DNA of 64,000 nucleotides from Thiothrix eikelboomii (GTDB lineage: Bacteria; Pseudomonadota; Gammaproteobacteria; Thiotrichales; Thiotrichaceae), in assembly GCF_900167255.1 (NCBI RefSeq), contig NZ_FUYB01000002.1, forward strand, positions 1 to 64,000. The letters run 5' to 3'. Position numbers and translations under genes: made by a program. Within the stretch, counting starts at the first letter, position 1, and every line of letters starts with the position of its first letter. The notes under the pieces are model-generated. The model was not told the DNA's origin. It did no database searches and saw nothing but the letters and a program-made list of their open reading frames with translations. Positions 8,382 to 17,127 of this stretch are shown piece by piece.

Positions 8382-9512
8382 ATGCTCAAAGTAGGTTTTG
8401 TCGGTTGGCGTGGCATGGTCGGTTCCGTGCTGATGGAGCGCATGCAGGCCGAAAAAGATTTCCAAGGTTTTGAACCCGTATTTTTCACCACCTCTCAAGC
8501 AGGCCAAGCAGGCCCTGATGTCGGGATGGGTGCTAAGCCTTTGCTAAATGCCTCTGATCTGGATGCTTTAAGCCAAATGGACATTATTGTCACCTGCCAA
8601 GGTGGCGATTACACGACCGAAGTGTATGAAAAATTACGTACCAACTGGAATGGCTACTGGATTGATGCTGCCTCTACTTTGCGTATGAAAGAGGATGCGA
8701 TTATTGTCCTCGACCCCGTGAATCGTCACGTCATTGATGCTGGCTTAAAATCTGGCGTTAAAAACTATGTTGGTGGTAATTGCACCGTGTCGTTAATGCT
8801 GATGGCCTTAGGTGGTTTATTCGAGCAAGACTTGGTGGAATGGATGTCGACCATGACTTACCAAGCAGCCAGTGGCGCGGGTGCAAAAAATATGCGCGAA
8901 TTGCTCACGCAAATGGGCGAGTTGAATGGTGAAGTACAAGCTTTATTAGCCGATCCGCACTCAGCCATTTTAGAGATTGATCGCAAAGTCACTGCGAAGT
9001 TAAATGATGGCACGCTATCCACTGAGAACTTTGGCGCACCTTTAGCCGGTAGTTTAATCCCGTGGATTGATAAAGCTTGGGAAAATGGCCAGACCAAAGA
9101 AGAATGGAAAGGCATTGCTGAAACTAACAAAATCCTAGGCAAGTCCGGCGCGGCTGTTATTCCCGTGGATGGTCAATGTGTGCGGATTGGCGCGATGCGC
9201 TGCCATTCGCAAGGTGTGACCTTGAAGCTGAAAAAAGACTTACCGCTGGCTGAAATCGAAGCCATCATTGCTAATCATAATGAATGGGTAAAATTGATTC
9301 CGAATGATAAAGCTTCAACTTTAGCGGGCTTAACCCCTGTACAAGCTTCTGGGAGTTTAACCATTCCAGTCGGGCGGGTGCGGAAAATGAATATCGGTCC
9401 TGAATATGTGACGGCCTTTACGGTGGGGGATCAGCTACTTTGGGGTGCGGCAGAACCCGTCCGGCGGATGCTAAAAATCACTTTAGATTATTTGAAAACA
9501 ACTCAGCATTAA
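8382..9512 (+). CDS. asd: Aspartate-semialdehyde dehydrogenase
   Basis: A 376-residue enzyme reducing aspartyl-phosphate to aspartate semialdehyde, the branch point to lysine, threonine, methionine and diaminopimelate. The N-terminus ([19 protein letters not shown]) is the NADP-binding motif typical of the enterobacterial-type Asd. The catalytic Cys is in [13 protein letters not shown] (C134), and the second conserved segment is [19 protein letters not shown] 8382 has GGAG at 8372-8375; the in-frame ATG at 8367 lies upstream of this ribosome site. A strong terminator follows. Confidence 0.96.
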   Translation: MLKVGFVGWRGMVGSVLMERMQAEKDFQGFEPVFFTTSQAGQAGPDVGMGAKPLLNASDLDALSQMDIIVTCQGGDYTTEVYEKLRTNWNGYWIDAASTLRMKEDAIIVLDPVNRHVIDAGLKSGVKNYVGGNCTVSLMLMALGGLFEQDLVEWMSTMTYQAASGAGAKNMRELLTQMGELNGEVQALLADPHSAILEIDRKVTAKLNDGTLSTENFGAPLAGSLIPWIDKAWENGQTKEEWKGIAETNKILGKSGAAVIPVDGQCVRIGAMRCHSQGVTLKLKKDLPLAEIEAIIANHNEWVKLIPNDKASTLAGLTPVQASGSLTIPVGRVRKMNIGPEYVTAFTVGDQLLWGAAEPVRRMLKITLDYLKTTQH

Positions 9513-9536
9513 TTTTTCTGAATTAAATTCATTGAT

Positions 9537-9574
9537 AAGCAAGGCGTAAACCTAAAATTTGCGCCTTGCTTTTT
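9537..9574 (+). terminator. Rho-independent terminator of asd
   Basis: AAGCAAGGCG (9537-9546) pairs with CGCCTTGCTT (9562-9571), and the T-run continues to 9574, 25 bases after the asd stop. Confidence 0.9.
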
Positions 9575-9613
9575 CTAGGTCGATTGACTCACTCAGCTAC
9601 TCTCCAATCTCAG

Positions 9614-9703
9614 TCACTTTGCTAACTCACGCAGCGCATCACGGTATTTCTTCATCACTTTCTCTGCTGCTTGCATTTGCACTTCAAAATTACCAACGCT
9701 CAT
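9614..9703 (-). CDS. Possible 29-residue peptide downstream of gcvR
   Basis: An ATG at 9701-9703 opens a frame of 29 codons ending in TGA at 9614-9616. It begins 27 bases after the gcvR stop on the same strand. The peptide is amphipathic and charged (MQAAEKVMKKYRDALRELAK at its end), as expected of a short helix rather than random translation. No clear ribosome site is visible, so it would depend on coupling to gcvR. Family not recognised; it may be a non-coding stretch. Confidence 0.35.
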   Translation of the reverse strand: MSVGNFEVQMQAAEKVMKKYRDALRELAK

Positions 9704-9729
9704 GGATTAAACGCTAGCCGTGGTTTTGG

Positions 9730-10239
9730 CTAAGCAAAATTCAAATCCACCATCAGCTGATCCGAAAGCTCTTCTAGCTTAGTCTGTACTTGTTCTGCAC
9801 TCACGTCCACTGGCAAGCTCAAAGTCAGCGCTGCAAAAAATAGCGTACCGCCTGACATTGGCGCAGGGCGCTGCTCGCTAAACAGCTCTTCAATATTGAC
9901 TTTTAGGCTGGCTAATTGAGTGGTGATGTCACGAATAATGCCGGGTCGATCTAAACCTAACACTTCGATATTTAGGGTCGCGGTGATGGGGGGGGCTTCC
10001 AGTGTTTCTGCAATGAGTACTTGTAGGCCACGGGTTTGCAATTGATCTAAAGCCGCTTTTAGATGTGCGACCTGCTCACGCGGCAAAGCCACTTGCAGCA
10101 AACCTGCAAACTGCCCACCCAAATGCACCATACGGCTTTCTGTCCAATTACCTTGCTGCTGATTAAGCACCTCGGATAAAGCCTGCACCAAGCCCGGATG
10201 ATCTGGCCCTAAAACAGTAAGAATCAATGTGGTGTGCAT
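9730..10239 (-). CDS. gcvR: GcvR-like tandem ACT-domain regulator
   Basis: A 169-residue protein made of two ACT domains. The first begins TLILTVLGPDHPGLVQALSEVL, the second NIEVLGLDRPGIIRDITTQLASLKVNIEEL near residue 90. This is the layout of GcvR, which binds glycine and restrains GcvA, the activator of the glycine cleavage system. A GAGGAGAG ribosome site precedes the ATG. No gcv genes or gcvA are in the window. Glycine cleavage feeds the folate C1 pool also used by the adjacent corrinoid gene set, but no shared promoter is seen. Confidence 0.8.
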   Translation of the reverse strand: MHTTLILTVLGPDHPGLVQALSEVLNQQQGNWTESRMVHLGGQFAGLLQVALPREQVAHLKAALDQLQTRGLQVLIAETLEAPPITATLNIEVLGLDRPGIIRDITTQLASLKVNIEELFSEQRPAPMSGGTLFFAALTLSLPVDVSAEQVQTKLEELSDQLMVDLNFA

Positions 10240-10326
10240 AGGTCTCTCCTCGAGTAGGGGGATAATTATTCTCTTAAGATAGGCAAACTAGCATTAAATC
10301 GCTAGCTAAGGCTAGTAGGCTAGTGT

Positions 10327-10752
10327 CTAAAGCGGTAACTGCACACTATGCTCACCATCTTGTGAAATCGGTAGCGTCGCATCAAGCTGATAATAATCCC
10401 CGGCTTCCGCCGCAAAAATATGAGCTGCCAGCTTTAAACCTTGCGGCTGATCTAACGACCCAGCAGCAATCGACAGGCGCTCACCTTGCTCATCCTCAAA
10501 AAATAAGCTTGAACCACATACCTGACAGAACCCTTGACGCAAACCGGGCTGATAGCTATACCATTTCAAACCTTCTGCTTTCAGTAATTGAAAATAGACT
10601 TTGCGGGTAGCGGTCGCGGCAACAAAATGCCCACTAAACCGCCGACATTGCTCACAATGGCAAGCAATCACCGGGCGCAAAGCGCCATTCACTTGATAAC
10701 GCACTGCGCCACAAACACAACCGCCCGTAATAGCCTGTTTGATTTCAGTCAT
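10327..10752 (-). CDS. GFA-family zinc enzyme (formaldehyde-activating / CENP-V fold)
   Basis: A 141-residue protein with the zinc Cys pattern of the GFA family: GGCVCGAVRY near residue 10, CHCEQCRRFSG near 32, and CQVCGSSLFFE near 75. The best-studied member adds glutathione to formaldehyde; most members have unknown substrates. ATG 10752 has AGGAG eight bases upstream and lies two bases past the hydantoinase-like stop, so it closes the C1 transcription unit. A formaldehyde-related role would suit a methyl-oxidising operon, but that is inference. Confidence 0.8.
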   Translation of the reverse strand: MTEIKQAITGGCVCGAVRYQVNGALRPVIACHCEQCRRFSGHFVAATATRKVYFQLLKAEGLKWYSYQPGLRQGFCQVCGSSLFFEDEQGERLSIAAGSLDQPQGLKLAAHIFAAEAGDYYQLDATLPISQDGEHSVQLPL

Positions 10753-10754
10753 AC

Positions 10755-12758
10755 TTATGCTCCTAAGGGGCGAGCTAAACACTCTGCAGTTAAACTGGCT
10801 GAAATTAATCCTAGGTCTCCGCTGAGTCCGGGTATATCAAGGCGCTCAATCTGCAGTTTAGTCTCTAAAACTTGGCCTGCCATTTGTTGAGCCTTGATCT
10901 CTGCCGCTTGGCGCGCTAAACGCTCAGCTTCAGCTAAAGCCTGTGAGGCATCTATAAAAATCAGCGGCTCACTACCATGATGCAGCGTGAAACCGCCTTG
11001 CTCACGCAAACCCACGCTCACCACTGCCTGTACCCGAATCAAGCCCATCGCCGCACCAATCGCATTCGCGACTTCACTACCCGTAGGGATCAGCGTCTCA
11101 ACACCTAAACGCTGACCGACTTCACCATAAAATACTGGCGCAGGTCCACCCACGGCGACTAAAGGAAGGGACGGTTGCAAACTCACTTGCAAATGATTTA
11201 ACCGGCTGTGTCCACGCGCCACTAGGCTCACTAAAGGATCGTTCACCGCAAAGCTACAACCTGCTAACGATTCGAGAAGGACATGCACACTTTTTGCCAC
11301 CATCACTTCAAAAATTTCTTGCGCAAAGGCTTGGCATTCGGCTTCGCGCTTTGCTTCATTATAAGAAATCTTGCCATACGAACGACCAATCATGAGGCAG
11401 GCTAACTCAGCGACTTCTTTTGACCATTGCGCTTGTCTGCCTAAGACATGCGCGGCATCGCTTGGGGTGAAACCTGCCAACTGGACTAAGCCCCGTTCCA
11501 CAAAGCGCAACACACGTCGCCGATCACTCACCGAACTAACGACCTGCGTCCAAGGCAGCGGCTCTTCGCCGAGTGCAGCCAATAAACTTTTTTCAGCCTT
11601 GGTTAAATCCGATGGGTCTTGGCTAGGGTCAAAGCCTTCAGGACGCAATAAGAATAAAGTCGCAATCCCCAAACCCATGCCTTGTGAGAGTGCCGTTTGC
11701 AAAGCCTTGGCCACACTCGGCCAACGTGCACCAATCAAAGACACGGGCACAACGCGATTGGCTTGCAGTGATACCTTGCCTTGGGGGTCAACCGCCACTT
11801 CACTGTCACCACCTAAGCCGATGGTACGCATATCAATCGCCTTAACCATCGTCCGATGAAGTCCGACCCTTGCGCCTTTTTCATTTAAAGCAGGCCAACC
11901 CTTGCACACTATCGCCACATCAGTCGTTGTGCCACCAATATCCGAGATAATGAAATCCTTTAAGCCAGAGATAAAATTTGCACCGATGACACTAGCCGCC
12001 GGTCCTGACAAAATCGTCTCAATCGGTTTTTCCATCACTGCAGCGGCCGTGGCTAGCGAACCATCCCCCTTGACCACCATCAAAGGTGCAAGAATGCCAT
12101 GCGCTTGCAGAGCCGTTTGCACGGCATGAATCAGGGCAACAATCATCGCAATAATCCGCGCATTAAATGCTGCTGTCAGCGCTCGCCGTGGACCATTTAA
12201 AGCCTCGGATAAATCACAAGAGGCTGTCACCGGGCAACCAGTATGCTGTTGAATCAAAGCTTGAACGCGGCGCTCATGGCTCGCATTACGGACTGAATAC
12301 ACCCCCGCCACCGCATAAGCCTCAACACTATCGGCTAAAACCTCTAACTCCGCCAATAAACTCGTTTCATCTAAAGCGGCCAGCTCACTACCATCATATT
12401 GATGCCCACCTGCAATCCGCAGCACTTTAGCAGCGGGTAAAGCCGTTTTCAGCTCAGTGCGCTCAAGCATAGTGTCATCGAAACCCAGCAGAATGACCGC
12501 AATCGCTGAGCCTTTACCTTCGACTAATGCATTGGTTGCCAAAGTCGTGGATAAGGATACTAAACCAATCTGCTGTGGATCTAGCTGGCCTCGGCTTGCA
12601 GCCAAAACACGCTGCAAAGCTTCAAGGACTCCTAGGGATAAATCACCTCGCGTGGTCAGTGCTTTGGCGGAAGCTAACATTTTGCGCTCGCGGGTATCCA
12701 TCACGACCGCATCAGTATAAGTACCCCCAGTGTCGATGCCGATATTGAAAGCACTCAT
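10755..12758 (-). CDS. Hydantoinase/oxoprolinase-family protein (HyuA type)
   Basis: A 667-residue protein with an ASKHA fold: phosphate-binding loops GIDTGGTYTDAVV near residue 8 and IISDIGGTTTDVAIV near 265, plus SLSTTLATNALVEGKG and the C-terminal GSEVANAIGAAMGL. The family includes N-methylhydantoinase and 5-oxoprolinase subunits, which use ATP to open a lactam ring. In corrinoid gene sets such proteins recur with unknown function, perhaps in corrinoid activation. No HyuB partner is present, so full hydantoinase activity is doubtful. The start overlaps the upstream ASKHA gene stop by four bases (ATGA), showing tight coupling. Confidence 0.8.
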   Translation of the reverse strand: MSAFNIGIDTGGTYTDAVVMDTRERKMLASAKALTTRGDLSLGVLEALQRVLAASRGQLDPQQIGLVSLSTTLATNALVEGKGSAIAVILLGFDDTMLERTELKTALPAAKVLRIAGGHQYDGSELAALDETSLLAELEVLADSVEAYAVAGVYSVRNASHERRVQALIQQHTGCPVTASCDLSEALNGPRRALTAAFNARIIAMIVALIHAVQTALQAHGILAPLMVVKGDGSLATAAAVMEKPIETILSGPAASVIGANFISGLKDFIISDIGGTTTDVAIVCKGWPALNEKGARVGLHRTMVKAIDMRTIGLGGDSEVAVDPQGKVSLQANRVVPVSLIGARWPSVAKALQTALSQGMGLGIATLFLLRPEGFDPSQDPSDLTKAEKSLLAALGEEPLPWTQVVSSVSDRRRVLRFVERGLVQLAGFTPSDAAHVLGRQAQWSKEVAELACLMIGRSYGKISYNEAKREAECQAFAQEIFEVMVAKSVHVLLESLAGCSFAVNDPLVSLVARGHSRLNHLQVSLQPSLPLVAVGGPAPVFYGEVGQRLGVETLIPTGSEVANAIGAAMGLIRVQAVVSVGLREQGGFTLHHGSEPLIFIDASQALAEAERLARQAAEIKAQQMAGQVLETKLQIERLDIPGLSGDLGLISASLTAECLARPLGA

Positions 12759-14767
12759 ACTCTGCGCCTACGCCGCCGCTGACTGGAATCGTCGACTATT
12801 GCACCTGACTGAGTAGGTTTTTCGACCACTGCAAATAAATGCGGAAAAGGATCGGTTTTATGTGGAAAGGCCATTGCTTCAACAAAATACTCTTGGAATT
12901 TAGGCTCAACGGCCGTTTCAATTTTGGTAATTTGCCGTACCACTGTTTCAATCACGCCGCGAGCCTCTTGATTCAATAAAGCAATTCGTGCACCCGTACC
13001 GGCCGCATTCCCTGCTGATGAAACTTTATCTAACGGGCAGTCTGGAATTAAGCCTAAAACCATCGCGTGTTTAACATCAATATGGCTACCGAAAGCGCCT
13101 GCTAAGCGAATCCGTTCCACTTGCTGAACCTGCATTTTATCCATCAATAAGCGCACACCTGCATATAAAGCGGCTTTAGCTAATTGAATCTGGCGTACAT
13201 CGTTTTGGGTGACGGTAATCATCTGCCCTGCACTATCCCGATAGACCACATACGACCAAGTACGGCCATTCGGAATAATCAGCTCTGGATACTGCTCAGC
13301 TAGACGACCATCAATCACCCCATCGGTGCTGATCACCGCTGCTAAATACATTTCAGCAATGACCTCAATAATCCCCGAGCCACAAATTCCATTCACCCCA
13401 AGCCCTGCAACCGCCTCCGCAAAGCCTGCTTGATCAGACCAAAGCTCAGAACCGATCACCCGGAAACGCGCTTGCTTAGTCAGTGGATCAATCCGCACGC
13501 GCTCAATCGCTCCCGGTGCAGCCCGCTGACCATGACTAATCTGTGCACCTTCAAAAGCCGGGCCTGTAGGGCTAGAGCAGGCAAACAGCTGATCACGATT
13601 CCCCAGCACAATCTCAGCATTGGTACCCACATCGACTAATAAAGTGACTTCTTCTTGCAATTGCGGCTCTTCAGCCAGCACCACCCCGGCCGCATCCGCG
13701 CCGACATGCCCAGCAATACAAGGCAGTACATAGACCCTACCTGCTGGATGAATCTGCAAACCCATCTCACTCGCTTTAATCTTCACCGACTCGTCAGTGG
13801 CCAATGCAAACGGCGCACCGCCTAATTCAATCGGATTAATCCCAAGGAAAATATGATGCATGATTGGATTACCAACCAACACCAATTCCAGAATCTCTTC
13901 ACGTTGAATAGCTTGATCTTGGCACAGCTGACCAAGGACAGTATTGAGACCATCGTGGATCGCTTGGGTGAGGGCTGCTGCGCCCTCGGGGTGCATCATC
14001 ACATAGGAAACACGGCTCATTAAGTCTTCGCCGAAACGAATTTGTGGATTCATCAAACTACTTGAACCAAGCACTGCCCCCGTGCTTAGATCACATAAAT
14101 GAGCAGCCACCGTAGTCGAGCCGACATCAATCGCGACACCATAAACTGTTTCACGCAAACCCGGCCAGACTGCCAAAATCTGCTTATTTTGATAAACCGC
14201 AGCTGTCACTGCCCACTGGCCTTGGCGCAAAGCGGTTTGCAAATTCGCTAATAAATTAAATTCGTAACTGAGACCGGTGAGCTGCCATTCGAATTCCAAG
14301 GCATCTAGCAAACGCTGCAAATCACCTTTTGGATCATGCATATCGGCTTCAGTGACCTCCACATAATGCAAAGTCACACTCGGATTGAGCACAATATCGC
14401 GCTGCTCAGCGGCTTTGCGCACCAACTGCTTATGCACTTGGCTGTCAGGTGGCACATCAATTACCACATCGCCTTGCAGATAAGTATGGCAACTTAAACG
14501 CCGCCCTGCCGCCATTGGCTTGCGCTCTTGGTTGTAGCGCTCCTCCGTGGCGGTAAAAGCATTCAAATGCTCAAGGCTAGAAGTGATGCCATGCTTAGGA
14601 AAGCTACCTTCGGCACAGATAATTTGGCAACGCCCACACAGTCCGCGCCCACCACAGATCGAGTCAATATCAACGCCCAGCTTTTGCGCGGCCTGTAATA
14701 AAGGCGTACCGATAGGAAATTCCCCACGCCGACCAGAGGGAAGGAAAACGACTTTAGCTGTACTCAT
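12755..14767 (-). CDS. 2Fe-2S/ASKHA corrinoid-protein reactivator (RACo-like)
   Basis: A 670-residue protein. The N-terminus is a plant-type 2Fe-2S ferredoxin domain with ligands C38, C44, C47 and C93 (SICGGRGLCGRC and RRLSCHTY). The rest is the RACo middle and ASKHA ATPase region, with VAIDVGSTTVAAHLCDL, VGNPIMHHIFLG, LLVDVGTNAEIVLG, GICGSGIIEVIAEM and IRLAGAFGSHIDVKHAM. Such proteins use ATP to re-reduce Co(II) corrinoid to Co(I) after accidental oxidation, a need that is greater in an aerobe. The C-terminus ends in a run of Arg (SQRRRRRRV), also seen at the end of the preceding MtgA-like protein. An AAAGGAAAG ribosome site precedes the start. Confidence 0.88.
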   Translation of the reverse strand: MSTAKVVFLPSGRRGEFPIGTPLLQAAQKLGVDIDSICGGRGLCGRCQIICAEGSFPKHGITSSLEHLNAFTATEERYNQERKPMAAGRRLSCHTYLQGDVVIDVPPDSQVHKQLVRKAAEQRDIVLNPSVTLHYVEVTEADMHDPKGDLQRLLDALEFEWQLTGLSYEFNLLANLQTALRQGQWAVTAAVYQNKQILAVWPGLRETVYGVAIDVGSTTVAAHLCDLSTGAVLGSSSLMNPQIRFGEDLMSRVSYVMMHPEGAAALTQAIHDGLNTVLGQLCQDQAIQREEILELVLVGNPIMHHIFLGINPIELGGAPFALATDESVKIKASEMGLQIHPAGRVYVLPCIAGHVGADAAGVVLAEEPQLQEEVTLLVDVGTNAEIVLGNRDQLFACSSPTGPAFEGAQISHGQRAAPGAIERVRIDPLTKQARFRVIGSELWSDQAGFAEAVAGLGVNGICGSGIIEVIAEMYLAAVISTDGVIDGRLAEQYPELIIPNGRTWSYVVYRDSAGQMITVTQNDVRQIQLAKAALYAGVRLLMDKMQVQQVERIRLAGAFGSHIDVKHAMVLGLIPDCPLDKVSSAGNAAGTGARIALLNQEARGVIETVVRQITKIETAVEPKFQEYFVEAMAFPHKTDPFPHLFAVVEKPTQSGAIVDDSSQRRRRRRV

Positions 14768-14776
14768 AGCTTTCCT

Positions 14777-15682
14777 TTAAGCTCGGCGACGACGGCGATT
14801 TTCACGGCCTTCGCGTGCACCACCTTCACCTTCAGGGGCTGGCTCACGATATTTACGAATCCAATTCGCACAGTTTGGGTCATGTCCCATCATGACATCA
14901 GCCCCGAGTACGGCTTGCATCACTTCAGCATGTAAAGGGCTAGTAATCGCTGAGGTCATGCCTGCACCAATGGCCATCGTTAAGAAAGCACTATTGATCC
15001 CATTCCGATTCGGCAAACCAAAGCTGACATTAGACGCGCCACAGGTGGTATTCACTTTTAGCTCTTCGCGTAAGCGCCGCACTAAAGCCATGACTTGACG
15101 ACCAGAATCATTAATCGCTCCAATTGGCATGACTAAGGGGTCAACAACTACTCGATCCCGGGAAATCCCATGATCAGCAGCCCGCTCGACAATTTTCTTA
15201 GCGACGTTATAGCGCACATTAATATCTTGGGAAATACCCGTTTCATCATTAGAAATTGCGACTACTGAAGCCCCATACCTAGCGACTAACGGTAAAACTC
15301 GCTCTAAACTTTCATCTTCACCCGTGACTGAATTGACTAAAGCCCGACCTTGATACACAGCCAAACCCGCTTCGAGTGCAGCAATAATCGACGAGTCAAT
15401 ACACAGCGGAACATTCGTAATCGACTGCACGAGCTGAATCACTTCCGCCAGAATCCGAGGTTCATCCGCGAGTGGAATGCCTGCATTCACATCCAGCATA
15501 TGAGCACCTGCTTCAACCTGAGCGAGCGCATCCGCTTGCACACGGCTGTAATCGCCATTTTTCATTTCTTCGGCGAGAATTTTGCGGCCCGTCGGATTGA
15601 TACGCTCGCCAATGATGACAAAAGGCTCATCAAAGCCAATACGCACTTCCCTAGTCGGTGAGCTAATAATGGTCACGGTCAT
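14777..15682 (-). CDS. Methyltetrahydrofolate:corrinoid methyltransferase (MtgA/AcsE-like)
   Basis: A 301-residue pterin-binding TIM-barrel protein. Family marks are FVIIGERINPTGRK near residue 20, AGAHMLDVNAGIP, VPLCIDSSIIAALEAGL, ALVNSVTGEDE and TTCGASNVSFGLPNRNGIN near 235. These enzymes pass a methyl group between tetrahydrofolate and a corrinoid protein; with an MttB-like partner the expected direction is from methyl-corrinoid to THF. The start ATG 15682 has AGGAAG upstream; an in-frame start at 15763 would overlap the MTHFR gene deeply. Residues from about 275 form a Gly/Glu/Arg-rich tail ending in RENRRRRRA that is outside the conserved domain. Confidence 0.88.
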   Translation of the reverse strand: MTVTIISSPTREVRIGFDEPFVIIGERINPTGRKILAEEMKNGDYSRVQADALAQVEAGAHMLDVNAGIPLADEPRILAEVIQLVQSITNVPLCIDSSIIAALEAGLAVYQGRALVNSVTGEDESLERVLPLVARYGASVVAISNDETGISQDINVRYNVAKKIVERAADHGISRDRVVVDPLVMPIGAINDSGRQVMALVRRLREELKVNTTCGASNVSFGLPNRNGINSAFLTMAIGAGMTSAITSPLHAEVMQAVLGADVMMGHDPNCANWIRKYREPAPEGEGGAREGRENRRRRRA

Positions 15683-15693
15683 ACTGATGCTTC

Positions 15694-16767
15694 CTATGGA
15701 GTAGTCGGTTGAAGTTCTTGTGTTGCAGTGGTGGTGCTGGATTCGTATATACCAGGGTGCCAAGGGGTACGTCCTTCCAGTGCACCCGAGCGCTCGACAA
15801 TTTCCGCGACATTGTGCTCTTGGCGATAAGCCATAATATGCACCCCATGTACGCCTTGAATTTCGCGCGCTTCATTGATCATATCAATACAAATATTGAT
15901 GCCTTCCTGCTTTTGATTCTGTGCACCTTTTAAGCGACTGATAATGCTATCGGGAATATGTACCCCCGCCACATTACTTCGAATCCATTCTGCCGTTTTC
16001 GCAGAGGCTAAAGGGCCAACGCCGAGCAGAATAAACACTTGCTCGTGCAAACCTAAATCGCGCACTTTCTGTATATAGGTTTTGAACATGCCCATATCAA
16101 AGCAATATTGGGTTTGCACAAACTGCGCGCCCGCCGCAATTTTCTTCGCTAGCCGCAAAGGGCGATAGTCGAAAGGGGGCGCGAACGGATTAGCAGCTCC
16201 CCCTAAAAAGACGCGCGGTGGAAAGGTGAGCTTACGCCCACTCAGAAAACGACTTTCATCACGCATGGTACGAATCGTATTCAGCGCAGTCATACTATCC
16301 AAATCAAAGACGGGCTTGGCTTCTGGATGATCACCAGATTGCACACCATCACCGCTCAGGCAGAGGATATTGCAAACGCCCATCGCCGCCGCACCGAGCA
16401 CATCACCTTGAATCGCAATCCGGTTACGGTCACGGCAAGAAATCTGCATCACCATCGCATAGCCTTTGCGCGTGAGCAGCGAACACATGCCCACGCTCGA
16501 CATATGGCAATGCGCACCCGAGCCATCAGTGGCATTCATTGCATCCACATAACCGTCAAAGAGCTTGGCGCGGGTGTAAACTTCAGCAGGGTCAGCCGAA
16601 TCAGGCGGAGCAATTTCAGTGGTCACCGCAAAATGCCCGGCACGTAATACTCGCTCTAAACGTCCGGGGGAGACATGATTCGGTAAAATGGCTAAATTTT
16701 CTCCGGGCGTAGGCTCATCAGCATAGGAAAAAGAGGGTAATTGGCTTCTTCTTAGAATTTCACTCAT
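15694..16767 (-). CDS. Methylenetetrahydrofolate reductase (MetF-type)
   Basis: A 357-residue flavoprotein of the MTHFR family: HFAVTTEIAPPDSAD near residue 42, then DAMNATDGSGAHCHMSS, MQISCRDRNRIAIQGDVLGA, ICLSGDG-like ILCLSGDGVQSGDHPEAK, and GAQFVQTQYCFDMGMF. Inside this gene set it most likely runs in the oxidative direction (methyl-THF to methylene-THF). It begins the second transcription unit of the corrinoid set; GGAG lies eight bases before ATG 16767. It is separate from, but probably works with, the MetV-like zinc protein at 22929-23384. The housekeeping biosynthetic metF is expected elsewhere in the genome. Confidence 0.85.
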   Translation of the reverse strand: MSEILRRSQLPSFSYADEPTPGENLAILPNHVSPGRLERVLRAGHFAVTTEIAPPDSADPAEVYTRAKLFDGYVDAMNATDGSGAHCHMSSVGMCSLLTRKGYAMVMQISCRDRNRIAIQGDVLGAAAMGVCNILCLSGDGVQSGDHPEAKPVFDLDSMTALNTIRTMRDESRFLSGRKLTFPPRVFLGGAANPFAPPFDYRPLRLAKKIAAGAQFVQTQYCFDMGMFKTYIQKVRDLGLHEQVFILLGVGPLASAKTAEWIRSNVAGVHIPDSIISRLKGAQNQKQEGINICIDMINEAREIQGVHGVHIMAYRQEHNVAEIVERSGALEGRTPWHPGIYESSTTTATQELQPTTP

Positions 16768-16850
16768 GGACGCAGCTCCGAGAGATTGACTACTGGCTAT
16801 TCTGTTGGCTAGTTGCAAGCGCAAAATCGCTGCACTAGTGTGCTGAAAGC

Positions 16851-16882
16851 ATGTTAGATTTGATTGATTGAACAGTCAATCA
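16851..16882 (-). promoter_or_regulatory. Promoter and palindromic operator of the MTHFR-mtgA-ASKHA unit
   Basis: On the minus strand, TTGACT (16874-16879) and TAACAT (16851-16856) are 17 bases apart. Over the -35 lies TTGATTGAACAGTCAATCA (16864-16882), whose arms TGATTGA and TCAATCA are a perfect inverted repeat. The same arrangement, with 18 of 19 operator bases identical, precedes the mttB-like gene at 26624-26655. The size and symmetry suggest a TetR-family repressor; it resembles BetI-type boxes only loosely. Confidence 0.7.
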
Positions 16883-17040
16883 GTATTAGCCAATGAACGA
16901 GTCACTAACAGTAAGCTAGCTTGAAAATGGTTTAACTGGTCATGGGTCAACCCTGAGAACAGAGGTAGAATAGTTCAACTTTAGGAGCAAATGGCAATTT
17001 TTCTTGTATGAATATTATGCTGGTCTTATGGCTCATCGCT

Positions 17041-17073
17041 GAAAAACAGAAAGACTCCCAAAAGAGTCTTTCT
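17041..17073 (-). terminator. Terminator of the RHS/ankyrin module
   Basis: Stem AGAAAGACTC (17048-17057) and GAGTCTTTCT (17064-17073), followed on the minus strand by GTTTTTC. It lies about 55 bases after the ankyrin gene stop. Confidence 0.85.
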
Positions 17074-17107
17074 GCTCTGCTAATCACGATTCAAGATAAA
17101 ATTTAGT
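17064..17107. repeat. Flanking repeat A of the RHS/ankyrin island
   Basis: This stretch, from the second terminator arm outward, matches 22632-22671. In the last 26 bases (from AATCACGATT to TTTAGT) 22 are identical by hand count; the terminator arm is related but changed. The two copies are in the same orientation about 5.57 kb apart and bracket the RHS and ankyrin genes. Confidence 0.7.
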
Positions 17108-17127
17108 AAGCTGGCCAGTTTCTGGTT

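Noticed and set aside
17007-17105. A 32-codon plus-strand frame (MNIMLVLWLIAEKQ at its start)
   Set aside because: It runs through the terminator hairpin and the flanking repeat; the matching stretch at 22620 is not a preserved version of the same small gene, so likeness is at DNA level only.
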